From an uncultured Granulosicoccus sp. (GTDB taxonomy: Bacteria; Pseudomonadota; Gammaproteobacteria; Granulosicoccales; Granulosicoccaceae): a DNA stretch of 64,000 nucleotides. The position numbers were made by a program, and so were the translations under genes. The first letter of the stretch is position 1. Every line of letters starts with the position of its first letter. Shown here piece after piece: positions 44,822 to 54,394 of the stretch. The notes under the pieces were generated by a model. The model was not told where the DNA came from and made no database searches. It was given only the letters and a program-made list of their open reading frames with translations. The stretch covers positions 62,001 to 126,000 of the forward strand of contig CANLNQ010000018.1 of assembly GCA_947492525.1 (NCBI GenBank), written 5' to 3'.

Positions 44822-46867
44822 GTGAGTTTCTTTCCTGCAAGTCGCAAGGCGCGTCTCGCCATTGCACTCTCGGCGGTTCCAGCGGTACTGGCCATCGGTT
44901 TTCTGACGGTCTACCTCTTCGTACAATCCAGCAGTTTCAAAGGCTATCTGTCAAGGAACCTGACCAGCCTGCTCGGCGAACATATCGACATCGGTCAGGA
45001 GATTCGCATCAGCAGAATCTTCCCGCGGCTGAGCGTTGTGCTTCCCAACGTCAAGATCAGACCCACGTCGCTCGGCAGCACTGTCGAGCGAATTCGTGTC
45101 GACGGCTTCGCGCTGACGGTATCGCCAAACGTGCTTTTCAGTGGCGGTGAGCGTGGCGATATCGACGTTCATGTGAAAGAAGCAACGCTTCTCTCATCCA
45201 CCGCCAACCTGCCTTTATCGTCGAACCGGAAATCGCTAGAGGCCCAGGCATCCCGACACTCCGGCGATGAAGACTCGACAGACGCTGTCATCCGCCCCCT
45301 CTCGAATTCGCCCACCGGGGACAAAGCCCTTGTCGACAGTGAAGTGCTCCGGTCACTGTCCGCGTTTCTGCAAAACACCACAAGCCTGCACAGCACTTTC
45401 ACGGCCGACCGGATCGTCTACATCGTCAGGGATGCGGAATCGGGGAGCCGCCGATACGACCTCACGCAGTTCTCACTGAGCGCAAAACAGCAGTCGATCC
45501 GGTTGACGGCGCGGATAGATGCCGAGGGGCTGACCAGACGCACGGTCAATGCATCGTTCAGCAAGGTTGAGGATTCTGCCGGCCCGAACAATGAGGTGGT
45601 CCTCGGACAATTGCTGCTGGAACTCTCTGCTGAACCTGATGGCGAGGAAGCACGGAAAAACACCCCGGAGAATCCCCCGATGGATACTCGACGCGAATCT
45701 GACGAGGATCAGCCATCAGAACTGCACAGATTGACCACGCCGGTATCGATCGCTGCCCGAAGAATCGAGCTTGAGTCCGTGGAATACACCAGCCCGGTTG
45801 GCTGGATTCGGGGTACGGTGAGTGTGGATACCGATTCCGGCCAAGCTGACATCCAGGCCGATCTGGAGGTGCGAAAGCTGCAATTGTCACTGGCGAAAAC
45901 GCCGGTAGGCAGCTCGCAGGCGCACTCACCAGAAAACGATGCACAGCGACTCTTCCCTTTTACCCCTTTCACCGTCGGAGTGCCTGAAGACATCACCGCA
46001 AGAATCGGTGTTCATCTGGGCGCGGTGAGGCTCGATTCGACTCCCATCATCAATGGCCAACTGCAGCTGACCATGGATGGTGGCGAAGCTCGCTTGCGAA
46101 CGGAAAATCTCACACTACTGGGCGGTCCGAGCGAATTTTCCGGGGTGATGAGCTTCCCCGAACAAGGGCTTGCCAGCGTGAGAATGAAATTCGAGGCAGA
46201 CGATATGCAACTGAATCGTCTGCGTACACCCGAAACGGGCGAGCCGATTCTCAACAAGGGCAAGGCTGATCTGATCATGGCATTGCGCGGCTCTGGCCCG
46301 TCTCCGGGTCACATAGCCTCTTCCAGCAACGGCTATTTCATGGCAACAATCGACAGTGCCGAAGTCAACCAGAAATATTCCACCGCAATCGACCGCGGCG
46401 TGGTCAGCTGGGGGCTCGAACGCATAGCCGTACTGACCAGTGATGACGAATCGAAGCGTGCACTCTCTCGACTGAGCGACCCGCTGCAGGTCCCCTGCGC
46501 ATCGATCAAACTCTACCTCAATGATGGCCGTGCGGAAGTCAGCAACGGTCTCATCGTGGAATTGCCGCAGAATACGTTATACAGCTCCGGATTCGTCAAC
46601 CTCTACGATGAGAGCCTGGGCTTTGCCTTTCGTGCCAGAAACAAGAGCATGTTCGACTGGAGTGCCATATCCATCGCGCGTTTCGCGGAAATCAGCGGTA
46701 CCCTGGCAGATCCGTCGGTCACCCTGAACAAGAACGAGCTGGCCAAGCAGGGCATTCTGTCGACCACCACGATCATGTGGGGGCCACTTCCATCTCTGGT
46801 CTACACATTGGCAGAATCGGGAGTGAAGAATTCAAGAACCAGGCAATGTCGACCATCCATCGAGTGA
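44822..46867 (+). CDS. AsmA family envelope protein
   Basis: The 681-residue protein begins with GTG at 44822. One membrane segment at residues 13-33 anchors a long periplasmic, beta-rich region. The AsmA N-terminal pattern is present, with FLTVYLFVQSSSFKGYLSR and DIGQEIRISRIFPRLSVVLP. The ending resembles AsmA_2, with DWSAISIARFAEISGTLADP followed by a conserved GPLPSLVY stretch. AsmA-like proteins are thought to move phospholipids between membranes and affect outer-membrane assembly. A low-complexity acidic segment lies near residues 275-300. It pairs with the peptidoglycan-binding lipoprotein. Confidence 0.86.
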   Translation: MSFFPASRKARLAIALSAVPAVLAIGFLTVYLFVQSSSFKGYLSRNLTSLLGEHIDIGQEIRISRIFPRLSVVLPNVKIRPTSLGSTVERIRVDGFALTVSPNVLFSGGERGDIDVHVKEATLLSSTANLPLSSNRKSLEAQASRHSGDEDSTDAVIRPLSNSPTGDKALVDSEVLRSLSAFLQNTTSLHSTFTADRIVYIVRDAESGSRRYDLTQFSLSAKQQSIRLTARIDAEGLTRRTVNASFSKVEDSAGPNNEVVLGQLLLELSAEPDGEEARKNTPENPPMDTRRESDEDQPSELHRLTTPVSIAARRIELESVEYTSPVGWIRGTVSVDTDSGQADIQADLEVRKLQLSLAKTPVGSSQAHSPENDAQRLFPFTPFTVGVPEDITARIGVHLGAVRLDSTPIINGQLQLTMDGGEARLRTENLTLLGGPSEFSGVMSFPEQGLASVRMKFEADDMQLNRLRTPETGEPILNKGKADLIMALRGSGPSPGHIASSSNGYFMATIDSAEVNQKYSTAIDRGVVSWGLERIAVLTSDDESKRALSRLSDPLQVPCASIKLYLNDGRAEVSNGLIVELPQNTLYSSGFVNLYDESLGFAFRARNKSMFDWSAISIARFAEISGTLADPSVTLNKNELAKQGILSTTTIMWGPLPSLVYTLAESGVKNSRTRQCRPSIE

Positions 46868-46895
46868 GTGGCTGTGCCAGCCAGATCGAACACGC

Positions 46896-47717
46896 CTACT
46901 TGACGGCCATGACGAACCAGAGAGTCTCGTCAGGCCTTACCTTGCCAGCCATGCCCTTGCTGCCATAGGCCAGATCCGACGGGATCACCACCTCAAGCAC
47001 TTCGCCCAACATCGCTCCATCACCTGCTCGATCCCCAGCCGCTGCTTCCGCTTTTTCCAGAGGCGCCTTTCGCAGCAAGGCGAATGCCTCCACCCAGCCT
47101 TCGATGACACTATCAGGTTGAAACTCGCCATAGGTCCAGTTACCTCTGGCAATGTCGCCCTTGACCTTGCCTTCCATATCGCAAATCGATCTGGCATCGA
47201 TTCCCAGCTGCAGGTAGCATACTTGCATCGCATCTTCCTCGGCAGTCAGTAGGAAATTGGCGGTGCATCTGGCAAGCTGGGTTTCATCACTGGCATCAAG
47301 CGGCAGTCGATGCGTGAGTATTCCACTTTTCTGCTGTTGACCGCGTTGCTTGTACTCGGCGATAAACTGCTGATCCAGCTGATCTGTCTGCGGCTGCCAC
47401 TGAGAAACGATACTGCGCGCATCGGCAACCGACATCGCGTTGACCGACTCGGTATCGGCGTCCACTTCCACACGGGCACTTCCGGACAAGGCATGTTGAC
47501 GACGATCACTGGCATGCAGGAGCCCCATGGCGATATCGCCGACATCGACAAATTCAGCGTAATCACTGACGATGCTGTCATACATCAGAACGCCCAGGGC
47601 CTGCCCCAGCTCCGTACTCACACGGGGGTCTTCTGCACACTCATCAGCGGCGGCGGAAATGCGGGTCGTCGCCACCAGACCGGAGGTGAGCACCAGCACA
47701 AGCATCGTCATTTTCAT
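46896..47717 (-). CDS. degenerate Mip/FkpA-type FKBP peptidyl-prolyl isomerase
   Basis: The 273-residue product has a signal peptide (MKMTMLVLVLTSGLVATTRI) and a Mip-like N-terminal dimerisation part. The latter shows LGQALGVLMYDSI and the FIAEYKQRGQQQKSGILTHRLPL linker. The C-terminal third keeps only parts of an FKBP domain: VIEGWVEAF at 204-212 and VIPSDLAYGSKG at 244-255. The usual VHYTG and FDSS motifs are missing and about 20 residues are inserted between the two kept blocks. It may be a periplasmic chaperone without isomerase activity. It is the last gene of the minus-strand set that starts at 51115. Confidence 0.75.
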   Translation of the reverse strand: MKMTMLVLVLTSGLVATTRISAAADECAEDPRVSTELGQALGVLMYDSIVSDYAEFVDVGDIAMGLLHASDRRQHALSGSARVEVDADTESVNAMSVADARSIVSQWQPQTDQLDQQFIAEYKQRGQQQKSGILTHRLPLDASDETQLARCTANFLLTAEEDAMQVCYLQLGIDARSICDMEGKVKGDIARGNWTYGEFQPDSVIEGWVEAFALLRKAPLEKAEAAAGDRAGDGAMLGEVLEVVIPSDLAYGSKGMAGKVRPDETLWFVMAVK

Positions 47718-47755
47718 GATTGATCCCTACCTCGTTTTCCGTGCAATCGTCCTGA

Positions 47756-48880
47756 CTAGAAATCGACAACAAACTTGTAGCCATCGAAGAAATTCTGCAG
47801 GTCTTCGGTTGGCTTTTCGCCCTTGAACTGATGCGAGAACTCGTAGTCGAGAATGTTCTCCGTTTTCTGCATCTTGCGCAGCAAGACATTGTTGAACTCG
47901 GCATACAAGGCGCTATCCGGAAAGTTCCTCACGCCAGTGACATCATGGGCATCATGCACGCCATCGGCGCTGCGTCGAAAGAATACGCCATAGGCTTCCC
48001 GCGTCATCGTTTCGCGCTGCAGAATGACATCACAGCCCTTGACCCGACCACTGAGAATATCCACGTCGGATACATAGAACAGAATCCTGCCCTTGCAAAG
48101 ATCTTCTATTCCCTGCTGATGGGAGTCGTAGAAGACCACCGGCCCATGCTTGAACCCATCGGGGCAATTCGCGGTACGTACCAGTGACGGATCGATACGG
48201 TCCTTGCCACGCGATTCGTTTCCCAGAGACGTAAAACCGTTGGAGATATTGTCCTGCAATTCCTTGATTCGGGCAAGCAGTACGGACGGGGAACCGGTCG
48301 CCTCTCGGTTGGCATACAACGCCAGAAAACGTTCCAGCGCTGCATCGTAGCGCTGCAGTGCGTTACTGGCGTCGAGCTTTCTCAAGCCTTCGGTTTCGGC
48401 TGTGGTTCCACCCACCAGACCCAGCACGGAATTGCAATACCGCCCCCTTGGAAAGGACTCGTTGGCCACGGTTGCATAACTGATACCAGACAGGAAGAGC
48501 GGATGGGAGGTATTGTATTTGTACAGACGCCCCAGGGTGATACTGTCAGGGCCACACAACATGTCAATCCTGCCGGAATCCAGCGCTTCCAGACGCTCGC
48601 CCGGAGTCACCCGTCGATAATCGACCTGGTAACCGGAAAAGGGTCCGCGGCTTGTCATATGTGACAGCACCCGTCGACATATCTCGATCATGTAACCGGT
48701 GTAGCCCGGCATCAGCTCTTCATCGGTCTGTGCGGCGCTGATATAGGAAAACGGTCTGGCATCTGACTGCACGCCGACGGTAATGGTTCTCGGCGGAAGG
48801 TAGGGAATCTCGCTGGCCACCGTTGCAACATGCAGGCTCCATAGCACAAACGCCACTATCGCCGTTACTGCGCGTCTCAT
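47756..48880 (-). CDS. periplasmic solute-binding-like protein (SBP_bac_3 type)
   Basis: From the ATG at 48880, 374 residues begin with a signal peptide (MRRAVTAIVAFVLWSLHVAT). The first lobe of a family-3 solute-binding fold follows: ITVGVQSDARPFSYI, GYTGYMIEICRRVL, and RIDMLCGPDSITLGR. The usual second lobe contains a long insertion (about residues 190-240) with four cysteines in the protein. The end of the lobe is recognisable in EAYGVFFRRSAD. No ABC permease or ATPase is adjacent; instead a large membrane protein is next door. It may therefore act as a sensor or a ligand-presenting subunit. Confidence 0.78.
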   Translation of the reverse strand: MRRAVTAIVAFVLWSLHVATVASEIPYLPPRTITVGVQSDARPFSYISAAQTDEELMPGYTGYMIEICRRVLSHMTSRGPFSGYQVDYRRVTPGERLEALDSGRIDMLCGPDSITLGRLYKYNTSHPLFLSGISYATVANESFPRGRYCNSVLGLVGGTTAETEGLRKLDASNALQRYDAALERFLALYANREATGSPSVLLARIKELQDNISNGFTSLGNESRGKDRIDPSLVRTANCPDGFKHGPVVFYDSHQQGIEDLCKGRILFYVSDVDILSGRVKGCDVILQRETMTREAYGVFFRRSADGVHDAHDVTGVRNFPDSALYAEFNNVLLRKMQKTENILDYEFSHQFKGEKPTEDLQNFFDGYKFVVDF

Positions 48881-48959
48881 GATGCTGAGCACCGGCAAGC
48901 GACCACGCTCGCTGCATGAGCCGTGTCGATATGCTTGCTGTGGCAATGCACCTTGAACA

Positions 48960-50840
48960 TCAGCTGGCCTCCGTCTCGGACTGCGGCTTGGCGGATTTCT
49001 TTCTGAATGTGCGTTTCACGGGGCCCAGCACATGTTCAACCAGTATCTCCTTCACTTTCTCCAGGGTTTCATCCGAGGCTCCAGACTGAAGATGACGTCG
49101 AGTCCACTGGCGTTGATAGACGCGACACAGCACTGCCATCAGCGCATGGATCACCAGGGCCGGGATGAAAAAGGCGGCAAAGGCATCATCCACCGTCATG
49201 TCGCTGCGACGCAGTGAGGCGAGCAGAAAGTTGAGTCCGCCACAGGCAGCAGAGAACTTCAGGACCGTCGTGGGGCCGTACCTTGTCTTGTACAGCTCCT
49301 GGTCGAGGTAATTGCAGATGAACCAGACGCAGACGAAGGCGATGCACGGTACCAGGATGATTTCCGGCAGATAGCCGGGAAAGGTTTTCAGACTCACCGG
49401 GTCGAGTATCTCCACGCCGGATCGCAACGGTGAGATCACCATCAGCACCAGAAATTTCAGTACCAGAAACAGCAACATGCAGGGGATGTAGGCGATCGCA
49501 CCGATATACAGGTACAGGCCTACCGGAGAAATATCGCCCGGGATCATCTTCGGCCAACGCTTCTGTACAAGAAGGGCATCACGCATGATCAAGGCGATCC
49601 AGATGGAAACGGCGAAGATGAGCGTGAAATCCAGTGTCTCGAAAAAGGCGTTGTCCATGCGATTACTGAAATACTGCAACCAGTCGCTCGCACTTTTCCC
49701 GACCTCTGCCTGGCCAAAAGGCCCCTTTGTCATGAGTTTCGCAGCTTGTATCGTTTCCCAGTCCCGATAGGTCTTCTCCAGAGACAGGTAGACGATCATG
49801 GAGACGAAGGCGACGAAGGATCCGAAAAGCACGGAAACACCGAGTGCGTTGCGTGCCCAGTGATCAACGCCGTTGCCGTCATCCACGGTCTTGTCTCTCA
49901 GGTAGGCAAGGGCTGCGTATTTCTGCAACTCCACATCCGGTTTGTTGATCAGCAGCAATGACAACACCGTCGTCAATCGACGCTCCAGCATCAGGCAATC
50001 GCTGACGACTTTCTCCCAGAGCTCCAGATGGCTGCCTGACGGCGATCCTGGCACGGCAGGGACCTCTGCCTTGAGCTGAACAACGTTGCTCTTGAAGGAA
50101 CGAAATTCCAGCTTGAGCGATTCGAACAAGGTGGTTATCTGTTTGACATCGTCGCTGACCCAGATCTGCTCGCCGTCATAGCCCAGTGTCCATTCATACA
50201 GGCAGTGCACTCGTATCAGAGACGTGCGCAGGTTGTTTGCTTCGAACTCGCCCAGGCCCGCGGCCTTGGCGGCCTGATAGACCTCGCCGGCTCTTTCTCT
50301 GGCGTTGTCGATCAGTCGCCGGCTATGACCATTGACGCTCTCTTCATTCTCGATATCGTCAATCGAAGTCAGCCTTACCTGTTCGCGCACACTGTCCAGA
50401 TTCCTCGGAATTCCGGCAATGCGATGCGCGATGCTGCGAATGGAATGCTCGACGCGGGAAAAGGGTCTGAGCTGCGAGGCGGTAATGACGACCGTGGAGG
50501 CCAGTATCGGCACGATCGTGTTCAAGGGATTGTCGGAAGACAAGGCGCCCACCAGCTCCGCCTTGCCGATCGCATTCAACGACAACTCCAAGATGATCGA
50601 TGAACTGATCAGCAGGAAGTAGAGCAATTCGTTGGCGACCAGATAGGCAGCAAATCCTCTGCGAAAGGCAGTCTGACCTGCCACCGTCGGCAACGTCAGT
50701 GCATTCAGTGGATCACGGACCGCACTGTCCTTGCCCTGAGGAACACGTTGCCCGTACATCGAATAGGCATGCACACCAACAGCAAAGGCCGCCAGTGCGA
50801 CAATCAGTAGATACGTGCCAGTGGGTCCCAGAATGTCCAT
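48960..50840 (-). CDS. large polytopic membrane protein, unknown
   Basis: The 626-residue protein has predicted helices near residues 8-27, 66-86 and 105-122. A 200-residue hydrophilic block follows (130-330, partly helical and charged). Further helices lie near 333-353, 404-420, 441-470, 493-512, 528-543 and 555-573. The last 50 residues are basic. I recognise no transporter, receptor or enzyme motif. It lies between a small secreted protein gene (54 bp upstream) and a solute-binding-like protein gene (79 bp downstream) on one strand. A membrane partner of the binding protein is the simplest idea, but this is inference only. Confidence 0.75.
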   Translation of the reverse strand: MDILGPTGTYLLIVALAAFAVGVHAYSMYGQRVPQGKDSAVRDPLNALTLPTVAGQTAFRRGFAAYLVANELLYFLLISSSIILELSLNAIGKAELVGALSSDNPLNTIVPILASTVVITASQLRPFSRVEHSIRSIAHRIAGIPRNLDSVREQVRLTSIDDIENEESVNGHSRRLIDNARERAGEVYQAAKAAGLGEFEANNLRTSLIRVHCLYEWTLGYDGEQIWVSDDVKQITTLFESLKLEFRSFKSNVVQLKAEVPAVPGSPSGSHLELWEKVVSDCLMLERRLTTVLSLLLINKPDVELQKYAALAYLRDKTVDDGNGVDHWARNALGVSVLFGSFVAFVSMIVYLSLEKTYRDWETIQAAKLMTKGPFGQAEVGKSASDWLQYFSNRMDNAFFETLDFTLIFAVSIWIALIMRDALLVQKRWPKMIPGDISPVGLYLYIGAIAYIPCMLLFLVLKFLVLMVISPLRSGVEILDPVSLKTFPGYLPEIILVPCIAFVCVWFICNYLDQELYKTRYGPTTVLKFSAACGGLNFLLASLRRSDMTVDDAFAAFFIPALVIHALMAVLCRVYQRQWTRRHLQSGASDETLEKVKEILVEHVLGPVKRTFRKKSAKPQSETEAS

Positions 50841-50893
50841 TGGCGGCTATCCGGTCAACCCTCCCGATTCATCATCCGGCTGACAAGGGAGAC

Positions 50894-51115
50894 CTATTCT
50901 TCGCAGACCGTGACACGTGGATTGCAGGCGGTATTGCCTGCCAGCAACAGCGGTGATTGCCCGACCTCGGCATCCCATGACTGAAAACTGTCCATGGCAG
51001 GCTGAGCCTGCTCGATGGGTGTCTGCGGTTGCACTGGTCTGTCAGCCTGGGTGTAGGCAATCAGCAGCAACACCAACGTGGCAGACAAAGCGGTTGAGAC
51101 AAGTCGTGTGTTCAT
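50894..51115 (-). CDS. small secreted protein, unknown
   Basis: The 73-residue product starts at the ATG at 51115 with an AGAGG site. It has a signal peptide (MNTRLVSTALSATLVLLLIA) and a short mature part rich in Pro, Gln and Ala with two cysteines close to the end (NTACNPRVTVCEE). The cysteines could form a small disulfide loop. No family recognised. It is the first gene of the minus-strand set 51115-46896. Confidence 0.65.
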   Translation of the reverse strand: MNTRLVSTALSATLVLLLIAYTQADRPVQPQTPIEQAQPAMDSFQSWDAEVGQSPLLLAGNTACNPRVTVCEE

Positions 51116-51435
51116 GATCAATACCTCTACATCATTACGTGATGAACCTATCACTTCTCACGAACGATCGAAAGACGACACACACTAACTTTTAGAATAA
51201 GACACTGAAAACGCCGCCGAAAACAAGCAGAATCAGCCAATATTTTGACATTTCGAGCCCGTTTGACTCGACTCATGACCCGATGCTTTCGATCCACCAA
51301 AGTCGCAATCGATCGATATTCATCCCGGCCTGACAAGTCGGCCCGTATGAGTCGCCCCCACGCAGCGAGCAGAGGCAACTCATCGGAACCATCAGGACAC
51401 CGGCTTGCAACGGCAGGTATCACATCGACAGAGAC

Positions 51436-52197
51436 CTACAGGCGAAGCCCGCCATCCACCTCCACGACACGGCCAGTCACGTAGTCGTTTTCGAACAGGA
51501 ATACTGCGGTCAGTGCGATTTCATCAGGTTCGGCCAGTCTTTTCAGGGGAATCCCTCCCTGCAGCTTTTCCAACGCATGTGGATTCATGCTGGCTACCAT
51601 GGGCGTGTTGACAAACCCGGGCGCTATGGCTGCCACCCGGATGTTGTAGCGAGCCAGCTCCTTGGCCCAGGTGACTGTCATGGCAGCAACACCAGACTTG
51701 GCAGCCGTGTAGTTCGTCTGGCCGAAATTCCCGGCGCGTGAAATACTGCTGATGTTGATGATGACACCAGGTTTACCGAGTTCGATCATTCGGGACGCTG
51801 CCTCACGCGCACACAGGAAGACACCTGTCAGGTTGACATCGATGACTGCCTGCCAATCCGCCAGACTCATTTTCTTGATGACTTCACCATCCTTGGCTTT
51901 CACCAGCAGTCCGTCACGTGTGATACCGGCATTGTTGATCGTGCCGTCGAGCGCCCCGAAATCCTCGACAACATCGGCGTACAATTTTTCCACCTCCGCC
52001 TCATTGGCGACATTGGCCTTGTAACTGCGGGCCTGGACACCTGCCTCCTCGCACAACTTCACCGCATTGGCCAAGTGCCCTTCGTCAAGGTCGACCAGAG
52101 CCAGATTTGCCCCCTTGGCAGCCAAGGCCAGAGATGTATTGAGTCCAAGCCCCTGCCCGGCGCCCGTGACGACGATAACTTTTCCCTTCAGTTCCAT
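51436..52197 (-). CDS. FabG-like short-chain dehydrogenase
   Basis: The 253-residue SDR starts at the ATG at 52197. It has TGAGQGLG (residues 11-18), NNAG (88-91), the catalytic serine in ISSIS near residue 150 and Tyr163/Lys167 in NYTAAKSG. It ends with [15 protein letters not shown], as FabG-type 3-oxoacyl-ACP or acetoacetyl-CoA reductases do. Given the phasin-like gene at the other end of the window, a role in PHA supply is possible but not shown. Confidence 0.9.
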   Translation of the reverse strand: MELKGKVIVVTGAGQGLGLNTSLALAAKGANLALVDLDEGHLANAVKLCEEAGVQARSYKANVANEAEVEKLYADVVEDFGALDGTINNAGITRDGLLVKAKDGEVIKKMSLADWQAVIDVNLTGVFLCAREAASRMIELGKPGVIINISSISRAGNFGQTNYTAAKSGVAAMTVTWAKELARYNIRVAAIAPGFVNTPMVASMNPHALEKLQGGIPLKRLAEPDEIALTAVFLFENDYVTGRVVEVDGGLRL

Positions 52198-52584
52198 TTT
52201 CTGTTCTGGATCTCGATTGATTTTCAATGACGGACGGCCCACACCCGATAATCAGGATGTGTGCCGGATTCTGCTGAAAGACTATAGTGATGCTGTACCA
52301 TCACTTCCATTGTGGAAAACCGCAAGCCGTACTGCGCAAGTCTGAGGTGAGCGGTGTACGCCGACTCCATCGCGATGCAGGATTATCATTTTTACCTGTA
52401 CTTTCAACGGCCCAGGCGAGTCTGGCTCACTGACAATTGTTCCGGTGTATCAAGAGAGTTGACACCGGAAGCTCCGGAAGCCGACGCAAGCTGTCGCCCG
52501 GCGGTGAGAAAACTGATCTCATCCCGACAACGGCCCGAATAAGTCTACCAGCCTTCATCAAACCTACGGAGCGGGAATGCTGCC
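52198..52584. other. divergent intergenic region, FabG-like and DUF3429 genes
   Basis: The 387 bp contain one clear structure, a perfect 9-bp inverted repeat (TTCCGGTGT 52440-52448 and ACACCGGAA 52462-52470). A TTGACA overlaps its right arm. No gene is recognised. Confidence 0.45.
52440..52470. promoter_or_regulatory. perfect 9-bp inverted repeat upstream of the DUF3429 gene
   Basis: The arms are 13 bases apart and 115-145 bp upstream of the plus-strand gene. The TTGACA at 52459-52464 overlaps the right arm, as for a repressor site on a promoter. A matching -10 element is not convincing. Confidence 0.3.
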
Positions 52585-53037
52585 ATGAAAGAGTTCATAG
52601 CCCCCATACCCCGACCTGCCCTTGTTCTCGGACTGGGCGGCCTGCTGCCCTTTTTCGCCACGGCGATCGCCTCGATAGCGCTCGATAGCCCGCCAGAAGA
52701 GGCAGGCCGTGCCGTACAGGCCCTGGGCGCCTATGGCGCCGTCATTCTGAGTTTTCTGGGTGGCGTGCGCTGGGGAGACCTTCTCGATGATTCCGTGAGG
52801 ATCAACCAATGGATGCCTCTGACACTGAGCGTGGTACCCAGCCTGATCGCATGGTCTGCTCTATTGCTGGGTTCCACCAGCATGCTCGCCGTGCTGATAG
52901 TCGGATTTGCGTTTCAGTACAGCCTGGACAGAGCCGCCGTACAACGCGGCGCACTACCGGAGTGGTTTGGCCGGTTGCGATTGATATTGACCTGCGGAGC
53001 CCTGCTATCGCTGATCGTTACCCTGCTCCTGGGCTGA
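52585..53037 (+). CDS. DUF3429 family membrane protein
   Basis: A 150-residue protein with five hydrophobic stretches. It has the DUF3429 pattern ALGAYGAVILSFLGGVRWGD near the middle, and FQYSLDRAAVQRGALPEWFG before the last helix. The family has no known function. A GGAG site lies upstream of the ATG. Confidence 0.88.
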   Translation: MKEFIAPIPRPALVLGLGGLLPFFATAIASIALDSPPEEAGRAVQALGAYGAVILSFLGGVRWGDLLDDSVRINQWMPLTLSVVPSLIAWSALLLGSTSMLAVLIVGFAFQYSLDRAAVQRGALPEWFGRLRLILTCGALLSLIVTLLLG

Positions 53038-53189
53038 TACAGGCGGATTGACCTTGCACCTCCGAGAGGCTTGATTCAGGTCAAGACAAGACTCGCCCCA
53101 CGCAGGCAATATGATCTCGAGAATCATGCAAGCCCCTCTACGGAAAATCGTGACGAAAAGGTCTCTACCGTGCCGGTCACACTCTGGAT

Positions 53190-54389
53190 GTGCGCATCAT
53201 GCCGAAGTCACCGCCCAGTGAAGCTGTAGCAGCCCCTGTTACTGGCGTACTGCAACACCCAGGCTCATCGGCAGTGGTTGCCTCAACGCCGAAAGTGCTC
53301 AAGGGCACTTCCCTGCAAGTGATACATCCCGGGCCCGGGCGGCGCAGATTACTGTGGGCAGCGCTGGCGCTGATGGCGATGGTGGGCGCCGGGTTGGCAT
53401 ACAAGCAACCGTGGAACACGGATGTGGTCGACGTGGTCGTCGAAAACGTAACGCCAGGACCTCACATGAGGATTCTGGCCGTCAATGGTCGCGTCGCTGC
53501 CACTCACTCGGTTGAGGTGCGCTCGGCGGTTGCCGGCACACTGACAGACGCCATGGCAGAAGAAGGTCAGTTGCTGGAGCGTGGAGCAACGCTGGCGCGC
53601 GTGGACGACACCCCACAGCAGGCAGTCGTGCGCCAGGCCGTGGCGGCTCTGGATCTTGGAATCGTGGCGCAACAGCAGGCACAGGCGGCCTTGACTCGAG
53701 CGACGGCCATGGGGATCAACATCGCGCGCTCGACTCAGGAGGATGCTCTTCGTACGCTGGAACAGGCACAGCGCGAGGTCGGTCGTCTGCAGGCCCTGTA
53801 TGATCAGGCTCACTATCAGTTGACGCGCTTTCACATCACAGCGCCCATCACAGGCACCGTTCTGACCCGTACGGCAGAACCCGGACAGGTCATTGATCAA
53901 TCAACGCCATTGTTCACCATTGCCGATCTGAGCGAGCTGGTCGTGGAAACCGATGTCGATGAAGTGTACGCCACGCAGATCAGACCAGGCATGCCGGCTA
54001 TATTGAGGTTGGCAGGTGAGAGCGAAAACCTGAATGGCAAAGTCTATTTCGTCGCCCCCGTGGTGGACCCTGCAACCGGGGGACTGGATGTCAAGATCCG
54101 TTTCTCGGAGCCGCGACAGATACCCGTCGGGTTGACAGTGACTGCCAATATCACCGTCGATCAGCAAGCCGAGGCCATCTCGGTTCCGCGCACGGCCATT
54201 GTCTCGAACAGCGAAGGCAGCACAGTGTTTCTGTTTTACGGCGGTATTGCCCGTCAAACCGCCGTGACGGTTCTGGACTGGCCTGCCGAGCGGCTGCTGG
54301 TCATGGATGGGCTGCATCCCGACGACCCGCTCATCACGGACGCCAACGGACTCGGCGATGGGCAAAGAGTCAGAATTCGGGAACGCTGA
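53190..54389 (+). CDS. membrane fusion/periplasmic adaptor protein (HlyD/MacA-like)
   Basis: The product is 399 residues from a GTG at 53190, or 396 from the ATG at 53199. One membrane helix near residues 52-70 is followed by the adaptor layout. The order is first half-lipoyl segment (VEVRSAVAGTLTDAMAEEGQ), helical hairpin (about 150-210), second lipoyl half (ITAPITGTVLTRTAEPGQ), and beta-barrel with IPVGLTVTANITVD. It links the inner-membrane ABC exporter encoded next (54395-56280) to an outer-membrane exit. No TolC gene is adjacent. Confidence 0.92.
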   Translation: MRIMPKSPPSEAVAAPVTGVLQHPGSSAVVASTPKVLKGTSLQVIHPGPGRRRLLWAALALMAMVGAGLAYKQPWNTDVVDVVVENVTPGPHMRILAVNGRVAATHSVEVRSAVAGTLTDAMAEEGQLLERGATLARVDDTPQQAVVRQAVAALDLGIVAQQQAQAALTRATAMGINIARSTQEDALRTLEQAQREVGRLQALYDQAHYQLTRFHITAPITGTVLTRTAEPGQVIDQSTPLFTIADLSELVVETDVDEVYATQIRPGMPAILRLAGESENLNGKVYFVAPVVDPATGGLDVKIRFSEPRQIPVGLTVTANITVDQQAEAISVPRTAIVSNSEGSTVFLFYGGIARQTAVTVLDWPAERLLVMDGLHPDDPLITDANGLGDGQRVRIRER

Positions 54390-54394
54390 GACTC

